A DNA stretch of 64,000 nucleotides. It comes from Hanleya hanleyi. Lineage: Eukaryota; Mollusca; Polyplacophora; Lepidopleurida; Hanleyidae. The notes beneath the pieces were generated by a model, which was not told where the DNA came from, ran no database searches, and was given only the letters and a program-made list of their open reading frames with translations. Both the position numbers and the translations under genes were made by a program. The DNA lies in assembly GCA_036873755.1 (NCBI GenBank), contig JAVTVY010025303.1, positions 42,641 to 106,640 of the forward strand. Reading direction: 5' to 3'. Shown piece by piece: positions 27,001 through 39,019 of the stretch. The stretch's first letter is position 1, and the number at the start of each line of letters is the position of its first letter.

Positions 27001-30000
27001 TGGTGAAATATGCACATTGGAACAGTGAGTCTGTGTTAACTCAAAGTATACACACTTTAAGCTTGAATCAAGCACTGGAAAGTGCATACAAAGTTTGAAA
27101 TATATGTATTAAGGCAGTATGACGTCACTGGACCTAAATATGATTGCAACAGACCACCATAGAATACCATGCTTTAATTGCAGTTTACTCTGTGTAATAA
27201 CATCGTAAAAAATTAAAATAAATATTTTCCCACACTGTTTGCAATGGTCTTTCATTTGATGCAAACTTTACTTGAGGGTTTACGATCACTTTAACTTAGT
27301 CGCTTTTATGAATCATTCCTCAAGCATAATCAACAATTTCAGAAATTGGTGACTCAAGCTACGGAACTGTTATCAGGAATCCATCTACTGAAGCAGGAGA
27401 AACCATCAAACCTATCCAGTGAACTGGACTTTCTACCTACACTGGCTCATGTTGTACAGACATTCACAGAGAAACTGGAGCGCCTACACAACACCTACAT
27501 GTCTGTACACATCTTCTATCTCATGTTTGAAAAGGTAAGCTCATTGGGCCTAATCTGCCCACATGGGAGTTTGATAGCATAGTCAGACTGCATTAATCTG
27601 CCCACATGGGAGTTTGATAGCAGTCAGACTGCATTAATCTGCCCACATGGGAGTTTGATAGCATAGTCAGACTGCATTAATCTGCCCACATGGGAGTTTG
27701 ATAGCATAGTCAGACTGCATTAATCTGCCCATATGGGAGTTTGATAGCATAGTCAGACTGCATTAATCTGCCCACATGGGAGTTTGATAGCATAGTCAGA
27801 CTGCATTAATCTGCCCACATGGAGTATGATAGCATAGTCAGACAGCATTAATCTGCCCACATGGAGTATGATAGCATAGTCAGACAGCATTAATCTGTCC
27901 ACATGGAGTAAGATAGCATAGTCAGCATTAATCTGTCCACATGGAGTATGATAGCATATAGTCAGACAGCATTAATCTGCCCACATGGAGTATGATAGCA
28001 TAGTCAGACAGCATTAATCTGCCCACATGGAGTATGATAGCATAGTCAGACCGCATTAATCTGCCCACATGGAATAAGACAGCAGTCAGACAGCAATGAC
28101 CCGCCCACATTGAGTCCATAACAGAACACTAAGATATTATGTTGAATGCAGGGGTGTGAATCACTGAAAAACTATGCACCCACTATAAATTATATTATTT
28201 TTTAAGCATTTAGGTGAAAAGAAGCAACTTTGCATTACTCTGTGCACAAGAGTCCATACAACACCAGTGAGATAGTATTACTCTAGACCAGAGGGGTCAT
28301 TCCACACGAAATCATATATTTGTAACTATGATGCATCGAACAGTGAGTTTTACACGATTTACAAGCTCTACCATCATATTTTGCTCATGATTAAAATGCT
28401 GAAAATGTGTTGAGGAAGATTTTTCGACAGTTTTGACCTTGATGTCTGAATATATAGATCTCAAGTGTCACAAAATTAAGGTCACATGTAGCCTGCTATG
28501 CAAACAACAATCTCTGAAAATCTTAGGATGGGCACTGCATAGGTTCTCATGAAAGAAGTTTCAATGAGCTTGAAGTTTGCAGATGTAGGGAATTTGCAGG
28601 GATGATCGGTTGGAAATGGCAGGTGATGAAAATTTGGTACAATTTCAATGACCTATACATGTATTTCACAAAGTTGTAGACCTAAACCAGTGTAATTTGT
28701 GATCCAAAGGTTTTTCATAGTTAACAACCATCCAATATTTCAAGAAAATCAGCGACTATAATGACCAACATTCAGTTGATTTAATGTGAAATGACTTGGA
28801 CTCCATACAACAGCAGTGAGATATTATTGCTCTGATCACATAGTCTATACAAAAGTCTTACCTATTTTTTAGCTTGCCCAGTGGTATCAGAAGGTGCTAC
28901 GATTCCTGCCATCCACTCTGGCCGGTCAGATAGAGAAAGCGAGACGACAGAACAAGTCTTCCATCCCAGTGTTACCTAAATGGGCCCAGGCTGTACGGAG
29001 CTTTCTCAACAAACACCCAGGTCCACGCAATGAGCACATCAGCAGAATAGAGTACCCCGTCTCCATACTACCAGATGCTCAATTATGCAGTCAAGCCAAA
29101 CTTCTTGCTTACAGGTAATTAATTCAGATACCAGTAGGCCTAGCTTGAAGTAGAAAATCACAACAACCAGTCTTTAATATTTGATGGAATTTCATAAGAA
29201 ATGAACAACATGGCATACATGAAAGAACCTGTCAAACTATAAACAGGTACAAATTTAATTTACCAGTAAAACTTTTGTGGTATTTTTTTTTAGGATAAGA
29301 ACGCTGAACAAAATCTTAACCAGTACTCAACAGTTCCCACTGGGGGAGATTTCCAGTGCTCTGGCTTGGAAGAGAAGATCATTGGAAGGCAATGATGATA
29401 TCATAATACCCAGTCAGATTGACCAACCACATAACAAGTCCTACAACACAGAGGGTGACTTGGACAGGGAAGTGGCTGATTTAGGGAGCATTAATGGCTC
29501 TGACCTTAGGTCTGACCTCCGAGAACGGCCAGCCACAGCATTAGGTATAACGGATAAGAAGGGAAATACTGTGACTTTTGCATCAGACTATGAGAGTTCT
29601 TCTCATCAGCGCCCGCCTGCGGGTAAGAGAGAGTTGTCTAAATCTATACAGGACTTAACGAGAGACGACACACAGTCTGATGGCTTGGGTTTTCAGGGCA
29701 TGCGAGGTGCCTCTAGTTTTGACATTCTGCCCGACAATGGCAGCAGTAGTGCTCGTGTACATGTAGGTGGGGAGAGGTATATTTCATTGAACTATTCCTC
29801 AGAGTTTCGTGATGGAATTTTCTCCGGTGCAGATTTGGCTTCCACATTACCGGCATCCGGGAAAAATAACAAAGGCAGATTCAAACTGCCTCCTTCGGAA
29901 CTGGAAAAAATCTTGTACCAGCAAGCTTCACCGGCAGAGGACTCGGGTTCCATGGTGCAACACCTCCAGCATATTATGAACAGTGGTCTGTCGCCTGAGG

Positions 30001-33000
30001 AGAAACTACAACAGGCTCAGATGATGCTGCAGTCTTCCTCACAATCCCAACCCTCTCCTCAAAGTGCTTTCTTTCTAGGGGGAAATTTGGCCAATCCACG
30101 TTTCTCCTTAGATCTGGGAAATGAAAACCGGGAAGCAGATGTGAACCGATTTTACCATTTGTCCCCGAGAACAATTGATACCGGTGGTGCCAGTGATTGG
30201 GCTAAGTGGTCCAGTCAGGGCAATTATAATGGCCTGACTAAATCTATGCCAAACTTAGACCAAGTGGATGAGGGAGAGGGGAAGGTTCAGATCCCACCTC
30301 CCTATAATCTCAACACGGCAATGAATTTCCACCAATCAGAGGTGGATCTATCCAGTGGCTTCCATAGCAGTTCCCCTCAAGACATGAAGCGTAGCCAATC
30401 AACATCCGAAGTATGTGCCCCGGAAGACATGGGAGAGACCAGCAACAAGCGGGCTCCGTTGTCTCAGCGACAAGAGAGAGAAGTGAAGTCTGCACGTGAA
30501 ACACGGTCCACTAAACGAGTGGATGACTGGGTACTACAGCATGCCCACAGCATCCACCAAGACTGCCAGAATCTGGATGCGGATGCTGAGAGTGACGATG
30601 GTTACTCTGAAGGTTCCAAAGGGCCAGCTCTAGACTGGCAACGTCGTCGCCTCAAGAAATGTAGACAAGACAGGTACATGTAGTTTTCACTCGAACAAAT
30701 TCATAATATTTTTATTATTCATTGATCACTGCCTTGGTCAAAACTGGAATTTTTGTGTATTGTTCTGCAAGATTGATTGATTAAACTATCCTTGCAAGAT
30801 GAAACATACGATTCAATCAACAGTATGATCCTAATGTAGCAGTGGCGTCACATGGAGACATTGGTGAAGTGTAAAGGGGGAAAAAAGGTTTCTCTTACCA
30901 ATGTTGTATAAGGCACCACAGCAAGTAAAACAATACATTGGATTCATTCATGCTACCAGAACATTTGTTTTAACTGTCAATTTTTCTTATTTCTACTACA
31001 GGAAGAAGGACGAGGCGGAGTTAAGGAGTGAGAAGAATCGTTATGGAGATATTCTGATGGAAATAGAGAGATTGAATCAGGAGAATGTAGAGCCCAGTCT
31101 CAAACGAGCACAGAAAATACTAGAGGTACATATAGCACAACTCAGCCACAACCAGTTGACAGTAGCATATTGCAAATATCATGACATATGGGCAGCTTAG
31201 TTTGATGACACCCACTCACATTTATCATGTTAGTTACCGTGGTTCCCAAAGCCTAATTAGAACTCAAAAAGTTCAACTGACTAGCTAGCACAGCACCAAT
31301 GCTCTAGTCCACAAGTAGTGTGGCAAAATTCAAAATTTAGTTTGGTTTTCTCGAAAATAGGATATCCACAGCCTGTCTGTTGAACATGCTGAATCTGCTG
31401 AAGTTGCAGAGTCCAAATTCAAAACAAGGTGTTGAAAAGACACACCAGCAGTCTACCTGGCTAGTCAGTTAAGTTCTTCAGTTCAAGTTAAGCTTTGGTA
31501 ATTGTGGCATTCACAGTCAAGCGGACAGCTTCAATAACTCAAATGCGTCATATGACATCTTATCAGCTACGAGACTGCTGATTGGTCAATTTGAACTATC
31601 TGCCAATGATGTTTCTTGAGAGATCCATTAAAAAGAAGAAATCTACACCCACACACATCATTAGTTCCTCCCTACCAGCCTTACCTCCCCTTGAATAATG
31701 TCAAATCAAGACAGTGACCAGGTTGACTAAATATTCTTCATGTTCTTTACTTACATGCAGCCTGAGGAAAGCCATGCAACAAAACTGGAGGTCTTACATA
31801 ATTTACAGACTTACCAGTTAAGCTACGACTTCTGGAAAACAAGAACACAGTATATATCAGAGAATGCCAGGAGTTGATACTTATATCCTTGTTAGACAGT
31901 CTAGCCATAATTATATATCATTACAGGAAGAAGAGCTCAACCTCAAACAAAGGAAGACAAAATCAAAAACAGACCAACAAAACAGGGACCAATCTACTCC
32001 GACCGACTTCCCTACTCCTGTGATGCCTTCATATTCGTTTGATGAATCAACAGAGTTACCAGACAGCGACCATATAGATTCCCCTGGTCTCAGCTTGGAC
32101 TCTTCCAAGTCTGATAGAACAGCTCCCTCAGTGTCCACAGACAGGGGATATATCAGTAGTAATGCACAACAAAGGGGGGCATCCCCCGCGGGAAAAGGCC
32201 AGAGTCGCCGACAGCTGCCCAATGTAGGTCATCAACAGATCAATAGGACCACCAGCAGTGACTCGACAAGCACAGTGACATCTCTGGACCCTTCACCAAC
32301 TCCAGATAGCCGAGCATCCCCCGACCCCACCAATGTCCGGCGAAAGTCCATCCTCCGTCAGCCCAAGTCCTTGATAACAAAGTCTGAAGAGATAGATGAC
32401 ACAGCGCCCGTGTCCCCATACACAGTACAGTTTAACCCTAACCATGTCCCTGTGATCAAAGGTCTAGGCGCTCAGAGTCGATACACACCATCTAAAAGCT
32501 TACAGGATTTACTCTCTATTGATGAAGACAGTCCAGGTGAGAACAGGAAGCCACGTTTACCTGGGATGAAAGGTAAACCCACCCGAGGGAACCGAAGGCT
32601 CTCATTAATTACTTTCTCACCCAGTCATACCGCAGACGTGCCAAAACTAAATGACAGCCTGTCGGCAAACAATCGCCGCTTGAGCATGGAAACCATTGTG
32701 GAGGTTCCAAAACAGGAAGAAAGTGGTAGCAAAGATACGGTCGAATCACGCATCAATAAACGGCGTCGACGAAGGTCAGACCTCAAACTGGGTTTACCAC
32801 CACAGAATGACAGGCGACCATACACGGTGTCTGGAGCCACGAACAATCCATACTTGATGATGCAAAGTGATCCGTCTCAGTTTACTACGCCTGGGAGCAG
32901 GAGGTCAGTGGCAGTAATGGAGAAAGGGGCGCAGTCCATGGATCCAACACGAGGTCAACAGAGTACACCAATGACATCGGCTGAGAAGTCGGATCAGCTG

Positions 33001-35468
33001 AGAAACTGGTGTAAACAGGTGAATGAGGACACTAGTACATCTGACATCCTCTCAGCTGACAGCTTCACCACCACAGGAAGTAGACAAGAAAACAACCCGA
33101 GTAGACAGAGCAATAAAAACAGCTCAGGTTCAGAGTCAGACAGACGCCGCAGTAGTAGACAATCTACGGACGATTCCACCCAGAAGAATGGCCGTCCAGG
33201 TTCTAACAGTCGCAAAGATAAGGATGCTACTACCTTGACAGCAAAAGACATATCAGATTCATTTAGAAACAAGTTTTATGCTCATATGAAACAAAATGAT
33301 GATGTAAGCAAAAGAGCATCCCCTCAGTCAAATGGTCGGTCCACCCCCCTGACTAATGGGGAGGTAAGTGAGGCAGATGCCATCGCTGAGGCGACATCTT
33401 CACACAAACCTGCAGAACAAAATGACACAGATGAAGACGTTAGTGGGTTGTCTATGTTCGATGATAATGATGCAGAAATATCCCCAAGAAAGACGAGACT
33501 CCGCAGGGACACCCCAAGTAACCGAAGTGCTGTTTCAGATTCAGGTTTCACAATGCGGGGCACAAGAGGGGATTCAGGCTTGTCACCTCGCAAACACTAT
33601 GTCAGGAAGAATACAAAGGACTTATCTAACAAAGAGTGGGGTTCATCTACTATGCCCAGGATGAGACTGAAGGAAGACCAGACTGGGTACACCTTCACAA
33701 CAGGTTAGTAGACAATCCAGCAGTTAAAATACTGCTAATGATTTACTCATTCTCCACAAATTATATACATGCTTCCTCACAGATATCAAATGGGGCCGAA
33801 TAAGTCCCTTATAACTTAAGATTTAACTCGTGAAAAGAAAAACTTCTTACCCCAGTGATATGGGATTATTTAACATTTATGTGGGCAACACTGCCGCTTT
33901 TTTCAGCTTATGTATTCCTGGTGAAATTCACATCAATTTGATTGCTGAATATCAGACTTATGAACTTCTGATGTCATGTATATGTTTATTCTATATGATC
34001 TATTCCCTTGTTTGTTCATGAACATGTAACATCCCTCTCTTGGCTTAGGCAACCAAAAGCTGAGGAGTGGTTGTCCCTAATTGGGCGAGAGAAATGTTTG
34101 ATTTGAAAAATTTGGATGTATGTATCTTTATTATTTTTATTTCATACACATTTGCAATTGGTGCTAACTTGCATATGAAATAGGTCTTTCGATTTTCGAC
34201 ACAGAAATTCTTTCATGGATGATGACTGAACATTGAATGTCAGATCTGATGCTGGCTAATGTGTTTCCCATTTCAACCAAAACAAAAAATGCATTCACCA
34301 TAACCAGTGCTGCTGCTGCGGGGGACATGGACCTCTATGGTCGATTTTTTTTGGTCGATAATATCCCATGTCATTGAATAGACCAAATATATCCCATGTC
34401 ATATGTCAAGACCAACTATCCAAGTTTGAAGATGATCGGTTCAATAGTTCTAGAGTTATTGGTCGGACAAGAAATGTGTGAAGATTCAACTGCTGACAAT
34501 CCAGGATGGTTGATGACGGCCATCTTGGATTATACAGATAACTGAAAAGTAAACCAACCGTCCTCCCACCGATGTCAAGACAATCTCCAAGTTTGAAGTT
34601 AATCGGTTGAATAGTTCTCGAGTTATTGGTCGGACAAGAAATGTGCAAAGATACAACTGCTGAAATCCAAGATGGCTAATAGTGGCCATCTTGGATTACG
34701 CAGCTGAAAAGCAATCCCAACCCTCCTCTCACCGATGTCAAGACACTCTGCAAGTTTGAAGTCGATCGGTTTCAATGGTTCTCAAGTTATTAATTGGAAA
34801 AGAAATGTGTAAAGATACAACTGCTGAAATCCAAGATGGCTGATTGCGCCCATCTAGGATTATGCAGGTAAATGAAAAGCAATTCCAACTGTTCTCTCAT
34901 CAATGTCAAGGCTCTCTCCAAGTTTGAAGTCGATCGGTTCAAAAGTTGCTGAGTTATTGGTTGGACAAGAAATGTGTGAAGATCCAACTGCTGAGATCCA
35001 AGAAGGCTAATGGTGGCCATCTTGGATTACACAGGTAACTGAAAAGCAATCCCAAGCGTCCTCTCACCGATGTCAAGACAATCCCCAAGTTTGAAGTCGA
35101 TCGGTTGAATAGTTCTCGAGTTATTGATCGGATAAGAAATGTTTGAAGATACAACTGCTGAAATCCAAGATGGCTGATTGCGGCCAAAGCAATCCCAACC
35201 GTCCTCGCAGCAATGTCAAGACACTCTGCAAGTTTGAAGTCGATCGGTTCAACGGTTGTCAAGTTATTGATCGGACAAGAAATGTGTAACGGAATTACGG
35301 AATAACGGACGCCCGGTGTTTCTAAGTCCCCCCCCCCCCCACTAATGTGGCGGGGACAAAAAAGACATGGGTTTGCCATACTTACAGTTACTAAAGTTAC
35401 ATTTTCTCTTTGTTCAAACAGGCTCCAAACTAATATCTGACGATGATGCCTGGTCCCTCTACAGATGA
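21475..35468 (+). CDS. SEC14 and spectrin-repeat protein, PLEKHG4/MCF2L/Kalirin/SESTD1-like, 1623 residues
   Basis: Thirteen exons join with consistent phases and GT-AG borders: 21475-21538, 22101-22321, 23120-23248, 23975-24091, 24432-24595, 25380-25668, 26019-26144, 27343-27534, 28873-29114, 29294-30673, 31002-31125, 31927-33703 and 35422-35468, totalling 4872 nt. The start ATG follows an in-frame TGA in the same exon. Residues about 15-170 form a SEC14-type domain (LTGGRDLSGCPLITFP, then QLTEDLGGTL at 156-165, a signature also seen in Dbl/Dbs and Kalirin SEC14 domains). Residues 178-510 are helical and spectrin-like. Residues 515-974 and 1017-1623 are Ser/Pro/Gln-rich and probably disordered, with a charged coiled-coil-like stretch at 975-1016. 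Relatives bind phosphoinositides and act on Rho signalling at membranes; that role is inferred here. No DH or PH domain is visible, which is odd for the PLEKHG4/MCF2 branch. The exact ortholog is not settled. Confidence 0.85.
22930..22985 (+). mobile_element. SINE 3'-tail fragment
   Basis: GCTGAAATATTGCTGAAG, then CCGACATTAAACC and a TCTC run, matches a tail phrase I associate with molluscan SINEs (gctgaaatattgcYga, then a cggcRttaaacc-like end). Only the tail is recognisable. It lies in intron 2 of the SEC14-spectrin gene. Confidence 0.5.
24432..29114 (+). CDS. Spectrin-like helical exons 5-9 of the SEC14-spectrin gene
   Basis: These exons encode about 337 residues of amphipathic helix with heptad-like spacing. 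The exon 6 acceptor is placed at 25380 because this gives the phase needed after exon 5 and adds RNRQKLEIYENIHC before the long open frame; a nearer AG at 25421 would also splice in frame. W-containing helices (IDWCKQSHQRLE, WKEADTYFQKLLRLF, LAQWYQKVLRFLP) fit spectrin repeats. Exon 8 (27343-27534) sits between a foldback element and a minisatellite. Confidence 0.8.
26639..27294. mobile_element. Foldback MITE with TTAA ends in intron 7
   Basis: The left arm 26639-26943 and right arm 26991-27294 are reverse complements with few mismatches, separated by a spacer of about 47 bp. Both outer ends read TTAA-AGTGATCG and CGATCACT-TTAA, so a TTAA target (as in piggyBac-like elements) is likely, though the tips do not start with CCC. 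The element ends 48 bp before exon 8. A CRE core (TGACGTCA) sits in each arm. No coding sequence. Confidence 0.85.
27551..28115. repeat. 43-bp minisatellite in intron 8, about 13 copies
   Basis: Copies share TAATCTGCCCACATGG, AGTNTGATAGCATAGTCAGA and GCATT. The period drifts between about 39 and 44 bp through small deletions. The array begins 17 bp after the exon 8 donor. Early copies read GGGAGTTTGATAG and later ones GGAGTATGATAG, so there are two sub-families in order. Confidence 0.9.
29294..30673 (+). CDS. Exon 10, large Ser/Gln/Asp-rich exon of the SEC14-spectrin gene
   Basis: A 1380-nt exon coding residues 515-974, with a T-run acceptor and an AG/GTACAT donor. Composition is low in hydrophobics and rich in S, D, Q and N, so probably disordered. 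Repeated short phrases such as LSKSIQDL, LTKSMPNLDQ and MKRSQSTSEV resemble phosphorylation or 14-3-3 type sites; this is an inference from composition. Confidence 0.85.
31002..31125 (+). CDS. Exon 11, coiled-coil exon of the SEC14-spectrin gene
   Basis: A 124-nt exon in phase with exons 10 and 12, encoding RKKDEAELRSEKNRYGDI and then LMEIERLNQEN, a charged helix with coiled-coil character. Confidence 0.8.
31927..33703 (+). CDS. Exon 12, large basic/Ser-rich exon of the SEC14-spectrin gene
   Basis: A 1777-nt exon, residues 1017-1608, bounded by TTACAG and G/GTTAGT. It contains RRKSILRQPKSL, KRRRRRSDLKLGLPP and many S/T-P dipeptides. It is likely disordered and phosphorylated, with a possible basic nuclear or membrane-binding patch. 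No domain is recognised. Confidence 0.85.
34400..35290. repeat. Tandem repeat of about 165 bp in the last intron, six copies
   Basis: CAAGTTTGAAG recurs at 34421, 34588, 34751, 34919, 35087 and 35229 (spacings 167, 163, 168, 168 and 142). Each is followed by a GATCGGTT-CAA-GGTTCTCGAGTTATTG-like block and GGACAAGAAATGTG, and between copies by AAGATGGCTAAT and GGCCATCTTGGATTA. The last copy is shortened. A C-run follows at 35329. Confidence 0.9.
35422..35468 (+). CDS. Exon 13, terminal coding exon of the SEC14-spectrin gene
   Basis: A 47-nt coding part after the acceptor CAAACAG. It gives the C-terminus GSKLISDDDAWSLYR and TGA at 35466-35468. Phase 1 from exon 12 fits exactly. The 3' UTR follows; a candidate AATAAA is at 36399-36404. 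Confidence 0.75.
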
Positions 35469-37112
35469 CCGGTCAAACGGTGAGCTGAACTGTACACAGC
35501 ATCAATCAGACATCAGAACAAAGGCAGTCAGCGGTCATACCTTTGAATCATCTTCTTTACTGCACTTCAACACGTGTGCATCAAGGTATCCCACTGTCAG
35601 CCATCTTGTACAGCACCAACGTATATCTGCATAATTATGGTAACAGTGTGATTGATAATAGGGACACGAACAAAATATTCCTTATCATGGATTGTGAACA
35701 ATAATGGGCTGCATTAATCCATTATGTGTCGAGATGAGCGGGTTTCTCAGAATCCAAGTCTCAGAACAAAAGATATTAATACAAAACCAAAATTATGTCA
35801 ATCTCTTGCAATGGAGTTTTGAGACCGACTGTGATATTTGGAGATTTAAATCTCTGTGTAACTCTTAAGAAATGACCTCCTTATAGGGTAGAGTAGTACA
35901 TGTAATGTAAAACTATTTATTCATATATATCTATAATTTGTGAACAAAGGAAAAGGAACTTACCTGTTGAACCTGTATTCTCAGAACAGTATGCAGCATT
36001 GAGGTACTGGTAATTAGTTTTGACAGAAGATCATGAAACACGTCTTTAATCACAGTTTTAAATAGCTTATGAAATTAAATACATGCAAGATAGCCAAACT
36101 ATGAAAAGTTATCCCTTCTAGAATTTTGGCAAAAGTCAACAAAAACTTACAAAACACGCTATAGAAGCTAATTTCTCCAAAATTCTCATTTCTTCTTTCC
36201 TATCTCTTTAGCATAGGCCATTTTCTAAAACTGTTTATAACTGATGTAAATATGAACCAAATTATCCCACTGTTCCAAGAAAGGCTCATTATGCTCACAT
36301 TTTATGATAATTTTGGTATCTTTAAGTCAGAAAGTTCAGTTTAATATCACTGATTAAAAACATTTTCTATGCTGAAGAGATAGAAAAAGGAGCAGAACAA
36401 TAAAACATGCATCATTGCACGTGCCACTGGAGATCGTTTGTCTAAGTACAGAATTGTTCGAAAGTATTTACAATCAGGTTGTATTTTTTATTTAATTGAA
36501 TTGAAAAGTGGTCTAGAAGTGATAGAATTATTAGAAACCTTACCATATACCTGGGTTATGTTGACCTCTCCATGCTTGAATCCCATTCTTATGTTCATCA
36601 TATTATCCATGGTTCAGCGGGTCTGCCATTGGTTCATAGCTTATTTACAATTTATTGTTACATTTTAATTTATACAACGGTTTTTCCCGGTCTCTGATCT
36701 AGAGATAATATTTCACATTCATGTACCAGTACGTTTCTGATGAAAACTTTGTTTTGCTTTGGTGCAGAATTAAATATTTAATTGAGACTGCACCCCCTTT
36801 GATTGTATCTCAAATGTTTTCAACGTGAGAATTTGCAGAAAGTTGTTTTTTCCCACATTTTCAATAATTATTGCAAATATCCCACATTCCCCAAACCATT
36901 TAATAAGAGAACGACAAACCAATAATTAATTTTGACAGTAAATTTTGCAATAATTCAATGCAAGTAACTCAAACAACATTGTATAATCCATACTGATGAT
37001 TTCCAAGAGAGGGATTAAGAGATATGTTCATTTCCTGTGGTCAAGTTTGTATGGCATTCCCTGTATCTATCAAGATCTATTATATCAAAATAATGTATAT
37101 ATTATTAATGTG
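35469..37112 (+). other. 3' UTR and downstream region of the SEC14-spectrin gene
   Basis: AT-rich sequence with no coding evidence. AATAAA at 36399-36404 is the first clear polyadenylation-type hexamer downstream of the stop. The ORF at 36438-36668 has no support. Confidence 0.45.
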
Positions 37113-37374
37113 ATTTGTTGTAAATATTACACTATTAGGGAATTTCTCATCATAATTTAATATATTGTGTATATTGTAAAATACAATTATCCACATACAT
37201 GTATATGTGTGAGATTTCTCAGTTTGTAATATATTGTTATAAATTTGTTGTAAATATTACACTACTAGGGAATTTCTCATCATAATTTTATATATTGTGT
37301 ATATTGTAAAATACAATTATCCACATACATGTATATGTGTGTGAGATTTCTCAGTTTGTAATATATTGTTGATT
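37113..37374. repeat. Direct duplication, period 130 bp
   Basis: 37113-37242 and 37243-37374 are nearly identical: ATTTGTTGTAAATATTACAC, GGGAATTTCTCATCATAAT, ATACAATTATCCACATACAT and GAGATTTCTCAGTTTG occur in the same order in both, with a 2-bp GT insertion in the second. Confidence 0.9.
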
Positions 37375-38816
37375 AAAGTCTTTATTATTAGCTGGTCTGT
37401 CCTTCTTTTACTGTTCTACAGCAGAGCTGTGACCATTATCACACGACAATGGGTGAGGACATTTTTGAAGTGTATGCCAGAATCAAATTGTATCTTTAAA
37501 ATATGCATACTACCTCTTGTGTCAATAGTATGGAACAATTCACCAGGCCTTGTAAAGAGGTACCTGGGATAGAGGAATCTGGCATCTGCTTGTTCATGGT
37601 CTGCTCCCACCAACAACAAATGGTGTCTCACATTTACCTTTCCAGACTGTTCTCATCAATCTGAACTTACAAAACAAGTCAAGATCTTACATAACCCGTA
37701 GTAAAAGTAACAGTTTTCTATTCTCAATGCCTTTGTTTTGGTAGATACTTCATGTAGAGAGCTATTGTCCGAGTCTTTATGCAGCTGAAAAGGCTCAAGT
37801 CTAGACACGTTGTTGTCCCCAGACTTGGCTATTGTATGCATCGTCTTGTGATTCTTACATGGAGTATGAACCTTTGTTTTATGGTATTAATTGGTATCAA
37901 ATTACATGAAGTGCAGTCGGGCTTGGTATTGTGGCGATACTCGATTATGGCTGTTTCATTTCTAGCACACACAGTGTGCATAGAATTAAACCAAATTTCA
38001 CCAGTTTGCAGAGAGGATTACTGATAATTTCCAAAAGTTTCAGCATCAAAGAATGTGAAACTTGCTTTTTTATTTCAAATTCGGTCGAGAGATTTGAGTT
38101 CAAGTGATAGGAATGAGGGAAAAATGCCTTAACCATCTTTTATTCATCACAATTCTCCTCCAGAATTCTCTCATCCATAGCTTTTCCATGGGAATCAGCA
38201 ACACTCTTGCAAATAATTTGCAGGAATCCAACATTTTCATGTAAAACTTTAGCAATCTATAATATAGACATGGCAGTGTGACTAACGTCACAGGACCTAC
38301 GAAGTAGGGTAGGCATCAGGACTCCGATGCACACTGAACTCTTGAAAATCCCCCTGCCCCAAGTTGAAATCCTGCCTATATTAAGATGGGTACGGCCCAA
38401 GTCAGAATCACCAGTGATTTTCATCAAAAATCACCAGAAATTTTCATCAAAAGTAGGTCTGCTCAAAACTTGCTGGTAACAGTCCCCTAATGCACCTTCA
38501 TGCAAAATACCAAGGTTCTAATGTCAACGGTTCTCCTCATTTTGACGTCGAAATGATTCGGATGGACTCACTACCGGACAATTTGCAGATGGTAGCCTAC
38601 TTCGTAGGAAAATTATAGGTCTGGATTCTCCTGATGAATTCCTCAAGAGTTACATCCGTTCTGATTCCTGTAAATTTTGATGACAAGCAAGGTCTGGTTT
38701 TCATTACAATCAGGTTTCTGAAACGGGGAATCTGAAACATGTCACTCCATACCACTCCAATACAAACGCATGTATTTATTGTTACTCAATTGTGCCGTTG
38801 CAGAAACTAGAATAGA

Positions 38817-39019
38817 GATAATTCCTTGTTTATTGCAATAAAACATGGATAGATCACTATGCATGCAATAGTATGAGTTTGATCACGGTGGCTGTAGGCC
38901 ATCTATCCTACAGGTTTTACTGCAGTAAAACAAGGATAGATCACTATGCAATAGTATTAGTTTGATCATGTAGGCCATCTATGCTGCATGTTTTACTGCA
39001 GTATACAAGGAATTATTTC
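38817..39019. mobile_element. Foldback/MITE-like element with an internal tandem duplication
   Basis: Outer inverted ends AATTCCTTGT-TATTGCAATAAAACATG and its partner CATGTTTTACTGCAGTATAC-AAGGAATT enclose two direct copies of GGATAGATCACTATGCA and TAGGCCATCTATNCT. No clear target duplication is seen. Confidence 0.55.
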
